Below are positions 32,243 to 40,963 of a stretch of 64,000 bases of DNA, piece after piece. Position numbers and translations under genes: made by a program. The DNA is from an uncultured Bacteroidales bacterium. GTDB taxonomy: Bacteria; Bacteroidota; Bacteroidia; Bacteroidales; Bacteroidaceae. The stretch is from positions 1 to 64,000 of the forward strand of contig CASFRV010000005.1 of NCBI GenBank assembly GCA_949297215.1. The letters run 5' to 3'. Within the stretch, counting starts at the first letter, position 1, and the number at the start of each line of letters is the position of its first letter. The notes under the pieces were generated by a model that was given only the letters and a program-made list of their open reading frames with translations, was not told the DNA's origin and made no database searches.

Positions 32243-33955
32243 TTATTGTGGGCCTTCTCCGTCGGCCGTCAGGAGCATGTCGTCCACGTCGTTGCCCGGG
32301 CAGCACATGGGCAGGACGTTGTCCTCCTCCATCACAGCCACCTGCAGGAGGTAGGGGCCGTGGGCCCGCATCATGAGCGTCACGGCCTCGGCCAGGCGGC
32401 CGCGCTCCGTCACGGTGGTGGCGGGTATGCCGTAGGCTTCGGCGAGCTTTTCGTAGTCGGGATTGAGCATGGGCGTGAACGAATAGCGCCGGCGGAAAAA
32501 CAGCGCCTGCCACTGCCGCACATTGCCCAGATAATTGTTGTTCAACAGGACGATCTTCACCGGAGCGTCCTGCTCCATGACGGTGCCCAGCTCCTCGACG
32601 GTCATTTGCAGGCCGCCGTCGCCCACGAAGAGCACCACGGGCCGCTTTTGTCCGAAGGTGGCCCCGATGGCGGCGGGCAGGCCGAAGCCCATCGTGCCCA
32701 TGCCGCCCGAGGAGACGAACGAGCGCGGCTTCACGAAGCGGCTGTAGCGCGCGGCAAACATCTGGTTCTGACCCACGTCGGTCACGACGACGGCGTCGCC
32801 GCCCGTGACGTCGGCCACGCAGCGCACCACCTCGGCCATGCGCAGCGGTCCTCCGTCGGGGCGCGTCTGCGGGTCGATGATGGCGCGGCGCTCCTCGTCG
32901 GCGGCCTCGGCAAAGCTCTCGCGCCAGGCGCGGTGGTCGCCCTGGGGGAGCAGCTCCGTCACGGCGCTCAGCGTCTTGCGGCAGTCGCCCGGCACCGTCA
33001 GGTCGACGCGCACGTTCTTGTTGAACTCTGCCGGGTCAATGTCGAAATGCACCTTCATGGCCTGCCGTGCATACGTGGCCACGTTGCCCGTGATGCGGTC
33101 GTCGAAGCGCATGCCCACGGCCACCAGCACGTCGCACTCCTGCGTCTTGCGGTTGAGCGCCAGCGCGCCGTGCATGCCCAGCATGCCCATGTTGAGCGGA
33201 TGGGCGGTGGGCAGGGCCGAAAGGCCCAGCAGCGTGCATCCCGCCGGGGCGTCCAGGCGCTCCACGAAGCGGCGCAGCTCCTGCTCGGCCCCGGCGAGCG
33301 TGACGCCCTGCCCCACGAGCACCAGCGGGCGCGCGGCCCCGCCGATGAGGGCCGCCGCCTGCTCCACGGCCTCGGGCGGCGTGGCGGGCTCGGGCACGTA
33401 GCTGCGTATGGCCTCCACGCGCGCCGGCACGTAGGGTGCCAGCTCGGTCTGGGCGTTTTTCGTCACGTCGAGCACGACGGGGCCGGGGCGCCCCGTGCGG
33501 GCTATGTAGAAGGCACGGCTCACGGCCGCCGCCACGTCGGAGGCGCGGCGTATCTGGCAGGCCCACTTGGTGATGGGCTGGGTGATGTCCACGAGGTCGC
33601 ACTCCTGAAAAGCATCGCTCCCCAGGAGCTGCGTGCCCACCTGGCCCGATATGACCACGATGGGCGTGCTGTCCATCATGGCGTCGGCAATGCCCGTGAT
33701 GGTGTTGGTGGCGCCCGGCCCGCTCGTCACGAGGCACACGCCCACCCTGCCGCTCACGCGGGCATAGCCCTCGGCGGCATGGGCCGCTCCCTGCTCGTGG
33801 CGCACCAGAATGTGGCGCAGCCGGTCGCGGTGGTCGTAGAGCGCGTCGTAGACGGGCATGATGGCGCCGCCGGGGTAGCCAAAGAGCACGTCGACGCCTT
33901 CGGCTTCGAGCGAGCGCATCAAGATTTCGGCTCCCGTAAGTAGTTCGTTTTGCAT
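32243..33955 (-). CDS. ilvB: Acetolactate synthase large subunit
   Basis: This is a 570-residue thiamine-diphosphate enzyme that condenses pyruvate to acetolactate. Landmarks in order: VDVLFGYPGGAIMPVYDAL and HEQGAAHAAEGYAR (catalytic Glu region), SGPGATNTITGIADA, the central FAD-binding-like domain (GMLGMHGALALN, MRFDDRITGNV), and the C-terminal ThDP-binding motif FVGDGGLQMTVEELGT followed by NNNYLGNVRQWQ. Length and order are typical. It sits between ilvD and ilvN in the operon. Confidence 0.96.
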   Translation of the reverse strand: MQNELLTGAEILMRSLEAEGVDVLFGYPGGAIMPVYDALYDHRDRLRHILVRHEQGAAHAAEGYARVSGRVGVCLVTSGPGATNTITGIADAMMDSTPIVVISGQVGTQLLGSDAFQECDLVDITQPITKWACQIRRASDVAAAVSRAFYIARTGRPGPVVLDVTKNAQTELAPYVPARVEAIRSYVPEPATPPEAVEQAAALIGGAARPLVLVGQGVTLAGAEQELRRFVERLDAPAGCTLLGLSALPTAHPLNMGMLGMHGALALNRKTQECDVLVAVGMRFDDRITGNVATYARQAMKVHFDIDPAEFNKNVRVDLTVPGDCRKTLSAVTELLPQGDHRAWRESFAEAADEERRAIIDPQTRPDGGPLRMAEVVRCVADVTGGDAVVVTDVGQNQMFAARYSRFVKPRSFVSSGGMGTMGFGLPAAIGATFGQKRPVVLFVGDGGLQMTVEELGTVMEQDAPVKIVLLNNNYLGNVRQWQALFFRRRYSFTPMLNPDYEKLAEAYGIPATTVTERGRLAEAVTLMMRAHGPYLLQVAVMEEDNVLPMCCPGNDVDDMLLTADGEGPQ

Positions 33956-33991
33956 AGTATCGGTCGTTAAAGGTTCACACGGTTTTCCCTC

Positions 33992-35791
33992 TCAGATGCG
34001 GCGCACGGCGCCCTTGTCGGCCGACGTCACGAGGGCTGCATAGGCCCTCAGCGCGCCCGTCACCTCGCGCCGGCGCACGAAAGGACGCGGCGTGCGGGCG
34101 TTGAGCTCCTCGTCGCTCAGGCGCACGGCGATGCGCCGCGCCGGTATGTCGATGTCGATGATGTCGCCGTCGCGCAGCTTGCCGATGGGGCCGCCCGCCG
34201 CGGCTTCGGGCGAGACATGGCCGATGCTCAGGCCCGACGTGCCGCCCGAGAAACGGCCGTCGGTCACGAGGGCGCAGGCCGCGCCCAGGTGGCGGCTTTT
34301 CAGGTAGGACGTGGGATAGAGCATCTCCTGCATGCCGGGGCCTCCGGCGGGCCCTTCGTGGGTGATGACGACGGCGTCGCCCGCCACGACCGTGCCGTCC
34401 AGGATGGCGCGGCAGGCCTCCTCCTGCGAACAGAACACACGGGCCGGCCCGCTGAACGTGAGGGCCGAGGGGTCCACGCCTGCCGTCTTGACCACGCAGC
34501 CGTCGGGCGCCAGGTTGCCCCTGAGCACGGCCAGTCCGCCGTCGGGCGTATAGGCATGGGCCGCATCGCGTATGCAACCCGCGGCACGGTCGGTGTCGAG
34601 GCTCTCCCAACGCTCCTGCTGCCCGCCCAGCTCTCGGCCGAAGCGGCCGCCCGGTGCACAGCCGTAGAGCTCCACGGCCTCGGGGCGTGGTTGCGGGCCG
34701 GTGAGGTCGTACCGAGCCAGCGCTTCGGCCAGCGTGAGGCCGTCGACGCGGCCCGCGGTGGTGTCGAGCAGGCCGGCGCGGGCCAGCTCGCCCATGATGC
34801 CCAGCACGCCACCGGCGCGGTGGCAGTCCTCGATGGCGTAGCGGTCGGTGTTGGGCGAGAGCTTGCACAGGCAGGGCACGCGGCGCGAGAGGGCGTCGAT
34901 GTCGTCGAGCGTAAAGGGCACGCCGCCCTCGTGGGCCACGGCCAGCAGGTGGAGCACCGTGTTGGTGGAGCCGCCCATGCCCATGTCGAGGGCCATGGCG
35001 TTCACGAAGGCTGCCCGCCCCGCGATGGAGCGCGGCAGCACGCTCTCGTCGCCCTCCTCGTAGTAGCGCCGCGCGAGCTCCACAACGCAGCGGCCGGCCT
35101 CCTGCATGAGGCGGCGGCGGCCGGCGTGCGTGGCCGGCAGGGTGCCGCCTCCGGGCAGGGCCAGCCCCAGCGCCTCGGTGAGGCAGTTCATCGAGTTGGC
35201 CGTAAACATGCCCGAGCACGAGCCGCAGCCGGGGCAGGCATGGGCTTCCAGGTCGGCCAGCTCGCCGTCCGTCACCGACGGGTCGGCCCCCGCCACCATG
35301 GCCGTGATGAGGTCGGCACGGCGGCCCCGCCAGCGGCCGGCCTCCATGGGCCCTCCGCTCACAAAGACCGTGGGCACGTTGAGGCGCATGGCGGCCATGA
35401 GCATGCCCGGCGTCACCTTGTCGCAGTTGCTGATGCACACCAGGGCGTCGGCCCGGTGGGCGCGCACCATACATTCCACACTGTCGGCAATGAGCTCGCG
35501 GCTGGGCAGCGAATAGAGCATGCCGTCGTGGCCCATGGCAATGCCGTCGTCGACGGCAATGGTGTTAAACTCGGCGGCGTAGCACCCCAGGCGTTCCACC
35601 TCGGCCTTGACGATCTGCCCGGCCTCGTGCAGGTGCGTGTGGCCGGGCACAAACTGCGTGAACGAGTTGGCCACGGCCACAACGGGCCGCCCCATCTGTT
35701 CGGGCTTCATGCCTGCGGCCCGCCAAAGGGCCCGGGCCCCGGCCATGCGGCGGCCCTCCATCGTAACGGCGCTGTGCAATGTCTTTTTCAT
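33992..35791 (-). CDS. ilvD: Dihydroxy-acid dehydratase
   Basis: This is a 599-residue iron-sulfur dehydratase of valine and isoleucine synthesis. It shows the cluster cysteines in [15 protein letters not shown] and [19 protein letters not shown], the [16 protein letters not shown] block, and [21 protein letters not shown] chose the ATG at 35791 ([19 protein letters not shown]), which matches family starts; the open frame beyond it runs into the promoter. It is the first gene of the ilvD-ilvB-ilvN-thioesterase-ilvC operon. Confidence 0.96.
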   Translation of the reverse strand: MKKTLHSAVTMEGRRMAGARALWRAAGMKPEQMGRPVVAVANSFTQFVPGHTHLHEAGQIVKAEVERLGCYAAEFNTIAVDDGIAMGHDGMLYSLPSRELIADSVECMVRAHRADALVCISNCDKVTPGMLMAAMRLNVPTVFVSGGPMEAGRWRGRRADLITAMVAGADPSVTDGELADLEAHACPGCGSCSGMFTANSMNCLTEALGLALPGGGTLPATHAGRRRLMQEAGRCVVELARRYYEEGDESVLPRSIAGRAAFVNAMALDMGMGGSTNTVLHLLAVAHEGGVPFTLDDIDALSRRVPCLCKLSPNTDRYAIEDCHRAGGVLGIMGELARAGLLDTTAGRVDGLTLAEALARYDLTGPQPRPEAVELYGCAPGGRFGRELGGQQERWESLDTDRAAGCIRDAAHAYTPDGGLAVLRGNLAPDGCVVKTAGVDPSALTFSGPARVFCSQEEACRAILDGTVVAGDAVVITHEGPAGGPGMQEMLYPTSYLKSRHLGAACALVTDGRFSGGTSGLSIGHVSPEAAAGGPIGKLRDGDIIDIDIPARRIAVRLSDEELNARTPRPFVRRREVTGALRAYAALVTSADKGAVRRI

Positions 35792-35837
35792 CGGTCTTTC
35801 ATGGTTTCGCAGGGCAGACAGCCCGCCCCGTCGTTTG

Positions 35838-35869
35838 CAAATATATGCTATATCAGCATAAAAAGCAAA
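35838..35869 (-). promoter_or_regulatory. Promoter of the ilv operon
   Basis: On the minus strand, TTTG (35866-35869) is followed after 20 bp by TATATTTG (35838-35845), a close match to the Bacteroidota consensus. It lies 46 bp upstream of ilvD. I see no leader peptide or attenuator in the short leader. Confidence 0.78.
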
Positions 35870-36051
35870 CATTTTGCTCGTTTTTTTGCTCCCCGGCCGT
35901 CATTTTGCACATTTCGCCGCCGCAAAGCAAGCCCCGGCCGGTTGAATACGCCATGTGCGAAAAGCCCGGGCCATTTCGAACCGATTATACAACAAGCGCG
36001 TTCTTTGAAAGATGGAAATAAGGAGAAAAGCGGAGTTTCAAGAAAAAGCTC

Positions 36052-36059
36052 TATCTTTG
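36052..36059 (+). promoter_or_regulatory. -7 box of the GNAT gene pair
   Basis: TATCTTTG fits TAnnTTTG and lies 32 bp upstream of the small first gene. A ribosome-binding-like AGAAAGGAGG follows. The 300-bp gap between ilvD and this gene otherwise holds only the ilv promoter. Confidence 0.65.
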
Positions 36060-36091
36060 TGCTGTAAATCAGCAAAGAAAGGAGGCAGATT

Positions 36092-36265
36092 ATGGCAAGA
36101 GCAATCAGAGAAACCCCCGTGCTTTACGGAAAGGACGCCGAACGCTTTCAGAAAGAAATGAAGCGCGTGGAGAACATGACCGCCGAAGAACGTCAGGCAA
36201 ACCGGGAAAAGGCGCGTAAGGCTTACGAAAAATTGGTCACTGAAGTCCAATACGCAAAAGCCTGA
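36092..36265 (+). CDS. Small protein, candidate partner (antitoxin-like) of a GNAT acetyltransferase
   Basis: The 57-residue protein starts MARAIRETPVLYGKDAERF and continues with a highly charged helix (MKRVENMTAEERQANREKAR). Small genes of this kind often precede a GNAT gene in Bacteroidales, where the pair resembles a toxin-antitoxin module. It is not a clear ribbon-helix-helix protein. It is 4 bp upstream of the GNAT gene and shares its promoter. The antitoxin role is inference. Confidence 0.7.
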   Translation: MARAIRETPVLYGKDAERFQKEMKRVENMTAEERQANREKARKAYEKLVTEVQYAKA

Positions 36266-36269
36266 TGCC

Positions 36270-36779
36270 ATGATACTGGTAGAACTGACAACTGACCACG
36301 ATTTAAAGCCATTCGATTGCGGCGATGCCGATTTGAATGGCTTTTTGATGGATAATGCCCGGCTCTTTGCTGAAAAGCGAATAGGCAAAACCTTTCTTCT
36401 GATGGACGGAGAGGTCATTGCCGCCTACTTCTGCTTGTTCAACGACAAGATTTCGCGCCTTGAAGCCTCAAACAGCGCATGGCGCAAAGTGAAGAAGCTG
36501 TTTCCGCATGGCAAACATTTTTGCAGCTATCCGGCTGTCAAGATAGGCCGCTTCGCCGTAGCCAAAGACTACCACCATACGGGAGTGGGCAGCGAATTGA
36601 TGTGGTCGATAAAGCATCTACTCAATACGGAAGCTTCCAGTTCGACCTTTCGCTTCCTTACTGTTGACGCTTATCTTTCCGCCGTTCCCTTTTACGAACG
36701 AAACGGCTTCAAGATGCTGGTGGCCAATGATGACAATTCCCATACCCGCCTTATGTTTTTCGATATGATGGAGCTATAA
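36270..36779 (+). CDS. GNAT-family N-acetyltransferase
   Basis: The 169-residue protein has the GNAT fold with ITRL-free N-terminus (LKPFDCGDADLNGFLMDNAR), beta strands carrying FLLMDGEVIAAYFCL, and the acetyl-CoA loop KIGRFAVAKDYHHTGVGSEL, followed by VDAYLSAVPFYERNGFKML. The early CGDADLNGFL block resembles GNAT toxins of the TacT type that acetylate aminoacyl-tRNA, and a small upstream partner fits that, but substrate is not proven by sequence. It is AT-richer than the ilv genes beside it. Confidence 0.82.
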   Translation: MILVELTTDHDLKPFDCGDADLNGFLMDNARLFAEKRIGKTFLLMDGEVIAAYFCLFNDKISRLEASNSAWRKVKKLFPHGKHFCSYPAVKIGRFAVAKDYHHTGVGSELMWSIKHLLNTEASSSTFRFLTVDAYLSAVPFYERNGFKMLVANDDNSHTRLMFFDMMEL

Positions 36780-36828
36780 TCTCTCCCTTCTCCTCCCCAC
36801 CCATCTCTCAAAGCCCGCTCATAAATCG

Positions 36829-37035
36829 CTCCACGCCACGGTGCCGGCCGCCTGCACGCAGGACGAACCGGCAGACGGCAAAGGCATCGACCACGACATG
36901 ACCGGCACGGGCGAAGCCACGCAGGTGGAAGGTTCGACAACATGGGAAACGGCCATGAACACGGCCTTGTCCAACGCCGGCTGGCAGTATGCAACCGGCA
37001 GCGGCGATGCTCCGCTCACGTTGCAGAGGCAATAA
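36829..37035 (+). pseudogene. Fragment of a lipoprotein gene without its signal start
   Basis: The frame reads ATVPAACTQDEPADGKG, which looks like the end of a lipobox with its cysteine and a typical post-cysteine linker. It then continues to LTLQRQ and a stop at 37035. There is no ATG and no full hydrophobic signal core before it. It is probably the leftover of a surface lipoprotein, possibly fimbrillin-like, but too little remains to name the family. Confidence 0.4.
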
Positions 37036-37169
37036 AATCGGACGTACAAGTTTTAGCACCCATAGGATAATTGTCGTACCTTTGCACCAACAGTTCCTGC
37101 CACGCCTCTCCACGATGCGCACCCCGGCAGGACTTTTTTTATGGCTATACGGAGCATCCGGGAGCAATC

Positions 37170-37677
37170 ATGCCCTACCGGCCCGACAACGCAGTGAGGC
37201 TGGAAGTGCGGCTGGAAGAAGAAACGGTGTGGCTGACACAGGCGCAAATTGTCGAACTGTTTCCATCCGGCAAGGCAAATATCAGCGAACACATCAAGAA
37301 TATATACGAACAGGAAGAACGGGAAGAAAGCGCAACTGTTCGGGATTTCCGAACTGTTCGGCAAAAAGGCAAGCGGCAGGTTGTGAGAACCCTCACTTAC
37401 TATAATCTTGATGCCATCATATCCATCGGCTTTCGCGTCAACAGCAAAAGAGGCATACAGTTCCGTCAATGGGCAAACAAGGTGCGACGTGCAGAAGCAC
37501 AACAGCCAATATCCTCCGATAGGCATCCACACCTGCAAGAAGTGTCACGACCGCTTCCTGATTATCGACGGAGCGGAGGTCTACCACATCGGAGCCTCCC
37601 TGAAAGACCTTGGCAAAAAGATGTTCGCCTTCTCCCGGTTAGAGATACCCGCTACCGCCATCACGGCTTTGCTGTAA
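37170..37677 (+). pseudogene. Chimeric remnant: RhuM-type N-terminus joined out of frame to an ORF6N-protein-like C-terminus
   Basis: From 37170 the frame encodes LEVRLEEETVWLTQAQIVEL and HIKNIYEQEE, then YYNLDAIISIGFRVNSKRG and QFRQWANKV, a RhuM virulence-protein N-terminal region. After about 37490 this frame loses meaning. A second frame from about 37530 encodes HDRFLIIDGAEVYHIGASL and DLGKKMFAFSRLEI, stopping at 37677; that piece resembles the C-terminus of ORF6N-domain proteins as I recall them. Both pieces seem to be remains of different accessory genes fused by deletion. A -7-like TACCTTTG (37077-37084) and a hairpin with T7 tail near 37100-37140 precede it. Confidence 0.65.
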
Positions 37678-37830
37678 GACAGGGCGAACCCTCCCGCCAT
37701 GTTCCGCTGAAACAGCCATCTGTTGCTGCCGGGCCGCATCTACGCCGATCGCCGACAGCAAGCCCCCGGCCGCTCCGCCTGGGAGGGCCGGGGGCCGGCA
37801 TGCAGATGGATGGGCGTCGGCGCCCGCGGG

Positions 37831-38259
37831 TCAGGGCTCCTCCTCGTCGCCACCGCCGGCGGGGGCTGCGGGAGCCACGTAGAGGCGGAAGGCCACGTTG
37901 GGGTTGGCACGGTTGAAGCGGTAGCTGAAGGCCTTGTCGGGGCGGAAGTTGATTTTCACGCCACGGATGAGGTCGGGGGTGAAGGTCTCGCGGCTCTCGC
38001 TGCCCTTGCTCGAGAGGTTGACGCTGAAAATGCCCAGTCCGTCAATTTTGCAGCTGCGCCCGTTTTTCAGGTGGCGCAGGATGGCCGATACGTAGGCCGA
38101 AATGACGGCCGAGGCGTCGGCCTGCGTCACGGTGCAGCTCTCCACCATGCGCGATACGAGCTGCGAGGTGGGCACGAGCTTCGAGTCGGTGCGGGCAGCG
38201 TAATACTTCACTGCGGCTGTGGCCGGGTTGCGGCGCTTTACAATGGCATACTTAATCAT
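37831..38259 (-). CDS. HU-like DNA-binding protein (HU family, long form), second of pair
   Basis: The 142-residue protein belongs to the HU-related family common in Bacteroidales. It starts MIKYAIVKRRNP, has TSQLVSRMVESCTVTQADA and a glycine-rich turn NGRSCKIDGLGIFSVNLSS that leads into the DNA-grasping arm. It ends in a proline/glycine/acidic tail. It lies 4 bp downstream of a paralogue and shares about the same layout, so the pair probably arose by tandem duplication. Such proteins bend DNA or act in nucleoid structure, and many are linked to mobile or capsule loci. Confidence 0.85.
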   Translation of the reverse strand: MIKYAIVKRRNPATAAVKYYAARTDSKLVPTSQLVSRMVESCTVTQADASAVISAYVSAILRHLKNGRSCKIDGLGIFSVNLSSKGSESRETFTPDLIRGVKINFRPDKAFSYRFNRANPNVAFRLYVAPAAPAGGGDEEEP

Positions 38260-38263
38260 GGCA

Positions 38264-38668
38264 TCAGGCGTTTGAAACGTTTTCCATAAGGTTCTTGAAG
38301 CTGATTTCGGGGTTGTCGAGGCTGAGCTCATACTTCAGGCGCGTCGAGGCACGGAAGCGCAGGCGCACGCCGTGGATCATCGAGCTTTTGAACTCGTCGG
38401 GCGCGTCGGTGCCCTCCGATACGAGCGTCACGCTGAAGATGCCCAGTCCCTCGATTTTACACGAGTTGCCGTTGACCAGGTGGCTCTGCATGCTGTCGAC
38501 GTAGGCCGAAACGACGGCCAGGGCATCGGCCTCGGTGACGGTGGTCTTGGCCACTATTTCGTCGATGAGCTCCGGGGTGGTCACGAGCGGGTCGGGATGG
38601 TTTTGCGCATAATACTTGACCGAGGCATCCATCGGGTTGCGGCGCTTCACGGGGATGTAGTTGATCAT
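38264..38668 (-). CDS. HU-like DNA-binding protein (HU family, long form), first of pair
   Basis: The 134-residue paralogue begins MINYIPVKRRNPMDASVKYY and has TPELIDEIVAKTTVTEADA and NGNSCKIEGLGIFSVTLVS in the same positions as its neighbour. A TATCTTTG box lies about 52 bp upstream. I see no membrane or signal segments, so it acts in the cytoplasm on DNA. Confidence 0.87.
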   Translation of the reverse strand: MINYIPVKRRNPMDASVKYYAQNHPDPLVTTPELIDEIVAKTTVTEADALAVVSAYVDSMQSHLVNGNSCKIEGLGIFSVTLVSEGTDAPDEFKSSMIHGVRLRFRASTRLKYELSLDNPEISFKNLMENVSNA

Positions 38669-38719
38669 GGTTTTAGTTTTTGATTAATTGTTTGACACTG
38701 TTGCAGCTGCTTTCACCTG

Positions 38720-38727
38720 CAAAGATA
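38720..38727 (-). promoter_or_regulatory. -7 box of the HU-like gene pair
   Basis: The minus strand reads TATCTTTG, a match to TAnnTTTG, 52 bp upstream of the first HU-like start codon. Confidence 0.65.
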
Positions 38728-38800
38728 CGCCCCCGCAAGCCCCGCCCGCACGCATCGCGCACACATCGGCACACAAAGCGCGCGCAGCCGGCACAAAATA

Positions 38801-38835
38801 TGTTGTAATACCCTATTCCATAACTACTTACAACA
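38801..38835. other. Inverted repeat TGTTGTAA ... TTACAACA in the HU/DnaC intergenic region
   Basis: Perfect 8-bp arms at 38801-38808 and 38828-38835 are separated by 19 bp of AT-rich sequence. The site lies upstream of the HU-like pair, so a regulator operator is plausible. The spacing would also allow a weak hairpin. The 630-bp region 38669-39299 otherwise holds the HU promoter, a doubtful ORF and the poly-C tracts. Confidence 0.5.
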
Positions 38836-38972
38836 AATTTAAAATCAGCATGAAATAATTTTTCGGGGGCGCTGTGCGGGCCTGCCGGGGGCCGATAGGG
38901 CCTTTGCCGGCGCGAAATGTTTTTTAACCCGACGGATTTCTCCGGCTGCGAAGGATTGGCTAATATTGCAGC

Positions 38973-39284
38973 ATGAAAACGACCAAAAATGCAACACAAG
39001 ATGAAGACAGAAAACCGCGGAGAGAGATGGAACATATTTTACCGCACCCCCTCCTCCTTCCCCCTGAAAAAAAGAAAAGAAGCAAAAGAAAAAAAATACC
39101 CCTATTCTTCTCCCCCAAACGAGAAAAAATATTTTTAGGGCGAAAAAATAAAATTTCGGGCCGTAAAATCTCTGCGGAAACCCACCGGGTAGAGCCCCCC
39201 CCCCAAGCCCCCCCGCCGGAGGCCTGCCCACACAGGGGAACAGAGGGGGAACGGACATCGGCGGAAAGCACCAACCAACCATAA
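38973..39284 (+). CDS. Doubtful basic, proline-rich ORF upstream of the DnaC-like gene
   Basis: The 103-codon frame starts MKTTKNATQDEDRK and is made of low-complexity Lys, Arg and Pro stretches (PPEKKKRSKRKK, PPPQAPPPEA). It ends 15 bp before the DnaC-like gene, and a TAATATTG box precedes it. In related accessory loci the gene before a DnaC-like loader often encodes a replication initiator with a lysine-rich tail, so this may be a degraded or truncated one. I cannot show that it is translated. Confidence 0.25.
   Translation: MKTTKNATQDEDRKPRREMEHILPHPLLLPPEKKKRSKRKKIPLFFSPKREKIFLGRKNKISGRKISAETHRVEPPPQAPPPEACPHRGTEGERTSAESTNQP
39195..39214 (+). repeat. C10 and C7 homopolymer tracts
   Basis: Ten C residues (39195-39204), then AAG, then seven C residues (39208-39214), about 90 bp upstream of the DnaC-like gene. 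Such runs are prone to length change and sequencing error, and could alter the frame of the doubtful upstream ORF. Confidence 0.85.
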
Positions 39285-39299
39285 AAATTTTTCAAGACC

Positions 39300-39926
39300 A
39301 TGAAAACGCAACCTCACCATCTGCCCACGGCGGGCGACATCGCCGCCCACGTGGACTACATGCGCTCGTTCGGCTACGTGGCGCCCGCACGGCGCGTGCG
39401 CATAGCCATCCCCGACGCGGCCGCCGTGCTGCGTGCCTATCTGAGCTATTTTCTGGGCCCGCAGATGCAGTGGCTGCCCGAGTATGACCGGGTGGCCGAA
39501 TGGCTCACCGACAACCACGGGCTGGGCCTGCTCTGCGCGGGCGACTGCGGGCGGGGCAAATCGCTGCTCTGCGAGCGCGTGCTGCCGCTCGTCATCCACC
39601 GCCACTACCGCCTGGTGGTGAAGACCGTGCAGGCCACGCGCCTGCCCTTCTGCGGCGACGAATGGCTGGCCTACCGGCTGGTCATGGTGGACGACGTGGG
39701 CACCGAGGACGTGTCGGTGCGCTTCGGCAACCGCCGCGACATGTTTGCCGAGCTGGTGGACGCCGCCGAACGCGAGGGCCACCTGCTGCTGCTCACGTGC
39801 AACTATGGCACCGACGGGCTCACCCGCCGCTACGGCCTGCGCGTGGTCGACCGCCTGCGCGGCCTCGTGCGCGGGGTGCGCTTCAAGGGGCCGAGCCTGA
39901 GGACTGAGGGTAAAAACGAACGCTGA
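39300..39926 (+). CDS. DnaC-like AAA+ ATPase (helicase-loader type)
   Basis: The 208-residue protein has Walker A AGDCGRGKS (about residues 80-88), Walker B RLVMVDDVGTED, and the sensor/arginine-finger region TCNYGTDGLTRRYGLRVVDRL typical of DnaC/IstB-like loaders. A short N-terminal region precedes the ATPase core, which is compact. Such proteins load replicative helicases on phage or mobile elements. Here it is followed 17 bp later by a small membrane protein and preceded by a doubtful ORF, with HU-like genes divergent. This looks like a remnant or mini-module of a mobile element. Confidence 0.8.
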   Translation: MKTQPHHLPTAGDIAAHVDYMRSFGYVAPARRVRIAIPDAAAVLRAYLSYFLGPQMQWLPEYDRVAEWLTDNHGLGLLCAGDCGRGKSLLCERVLPLVIHRHYRLVVKTVQATRLPFCGDEWLAYRLVMVDDVGTEDVSVRFGNRRDMFAELVDAAEREGHLLLLTCNYGTDGLTRRYGLRVVDRLRGLVRGVRFKGPSLRTEGKNER

Positions 39927-39943
39927 CGCAAAAACCGTGAGAG

Positions 39944-40285
39944 ATGAAACGCAAAAATCACACTTCGTGGCACGACCGCCTGCCGGGGCTGCAAAGCCTG
40001 ACGGCCGTGGCCATGCTGGCCGCCGGCACAACGCTGACATATCTGGGGTTCTACACGCCACCTGTGGGCGAGGTGAGCCGCTCGGTGCTGTGGTTTTTCT
40101 CGCAATGTCTGCTCTATGCCGGCAGCATCTTCGGCGTGGGGGCCTACGTGCGGGGCAAAGCCGCGGCCGGGCCGCCTGCCCCACGCCGCACGCGCCGCAG
40201 CGCCGGCTCCGGCGGCACGGGTACCAAGGGCACGGCCACCCGCAAGGCTGCGGGCAGCCACCGCGAGGCGGAGGGGGCCCTGTGA
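39944..40285 (+). CDS. Small two-pass membrane protein linked to a DnaC-like gene
   Basis: The 113-residue protein has two hydrophobic segments (about residues 16-36 and 47-70) and a long basic, Gly/Ala/Arg-rich C-terminal tail (RRTRRSAGSGG, TRKAAGSHREAEG). It starts 17 bp after the DnaC-like gene and probably belongs to the same transcript. I do not recognise the family; the basic tail could contact DNA or lipid head groups. Confidence 0.65.
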   Translation: MKRKNHTSWHDRLPGLQSLTAVAMLAAGTTLTYLGFYTPPVGEVSRSVLWFFSQCLLYAGSIFGVGAYVRGKAAAGPPAPRRTRRSAGSGGTGTKGTATRKAAGSHREAEGAL

Positions 40286-40311
40286 GGCGCCCCGCCACGC
40301 TGCGGCAGGGC

Positions 40312-40860
40312 CTATCGCGAGGCGCTGCCGGTGGTGTCCTGGTTGTAGTCGCGCACGACGCTGACGAGGCCGTCGGTGCTCACCGTCACGGTGAAGGCCA
40401 TGCCGCCCTCGGCATCGCGCTCGCCCACCTGGGCCGCAAAGCAGAGCCCCTCGGCGCTGGCGCCCACAAAGGCCATGCCTTGCAGCACGGAGACGGCGCG
40501 GTCGGTGTCGGAGAGAAAGTCGGCAAAGTCGGCCTTGGAGAAGGTTTTCTTCTTGAAGGCACTGCCGTCGCGCAGGATGGTCACGTCGACGCGGTTGTCG
40601 TACGACTCCTCGCCCAGCTCGTTGCGCACGACGTCGCCGCCCTTGTCGGCATAGCGGCGCATCTCCACCTCGTAGCGGTGGCCGTCAATTTCGGCCTCGG
40701 CGCGGCTGGTGCTGGCGGGGTCGGCGGCCGGGCCCTGCGGCTTGGCGGGAGCGGCCACGGCGGTCGAGTCGGCCCCGGCAGCCTCGCTGCCGCTGCGCCC
40801 GCCGCACCCCGCCACAAGGGGGAGCACGGCCAGCGTCGCGGCCCAAAGAACACTTTTCAT
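40312..40860 (-). CDS. DUF4738 lipoprotein
   Basis: The 182-residue protein begins with a lipoprotein signal (AATLAVLPLVAGCGG, lipobox cysteine about residue 19), followed by an Ala/Pro-rich linker and a compact beta-rich domain including YEVEMRRYADKGGDVVRNEL and DYNQDTTG at the end. The layout matches the DUF4738 family of Bacteroidota. I chose the ATG at 40860 because it places the signal peptide at the N-terminus. It probably sits in the outer or inner membrane facing the periplasm. Function is unknown. Confidence 0.75.
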   Translation of the reverse strand: MKSVLWAATLAVLPLVAGCGGRSGSEAAGADSTAVAAPAKPQGPAADPASTSRAEAEIDGHRYEVEMRRYADKGGDVVRNELGEESYDNRVDVTILRDGSAFKKKTFSKADFADFLSDTDRAVSVLQGMAFVGASAEGLCFAAQVGERDAEGGMAFTVTVSTDGLVSVVRDYNQDTTGSASR

Positions 40861-40963
40861 GGTTGGCTCGTTTTTTGAAAGATTGAAACGGCAAAATAAC
40901 GAAATCTTTGCGAGAGCGGCAAGCTTAGCCCCGCTTTTATGACCGCCATCCGCAGGAAATGCG

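Noticed and set aside
32216..33943. 575-codon plus-strand open frame opposite ilvB
   Set aside because: ilvB on the other strand is a full-length, motif-complete enzyme; the plus frame has no recognisable domain.
36841..37035. 64-codon open frame considered as an intact small gene
   Set aside because: It begins inside a lipobox-like sequence with no ATG or complete signal peptide, so a gene fragment is more likely.
37096..37145. Hairpin with T7 tail before the RhuM remnant, considered as a riboswitch or small RNA
   Set aside because: It looks like a simple terminator or the loop of a lost gene; no known aptamer pattern is visible.
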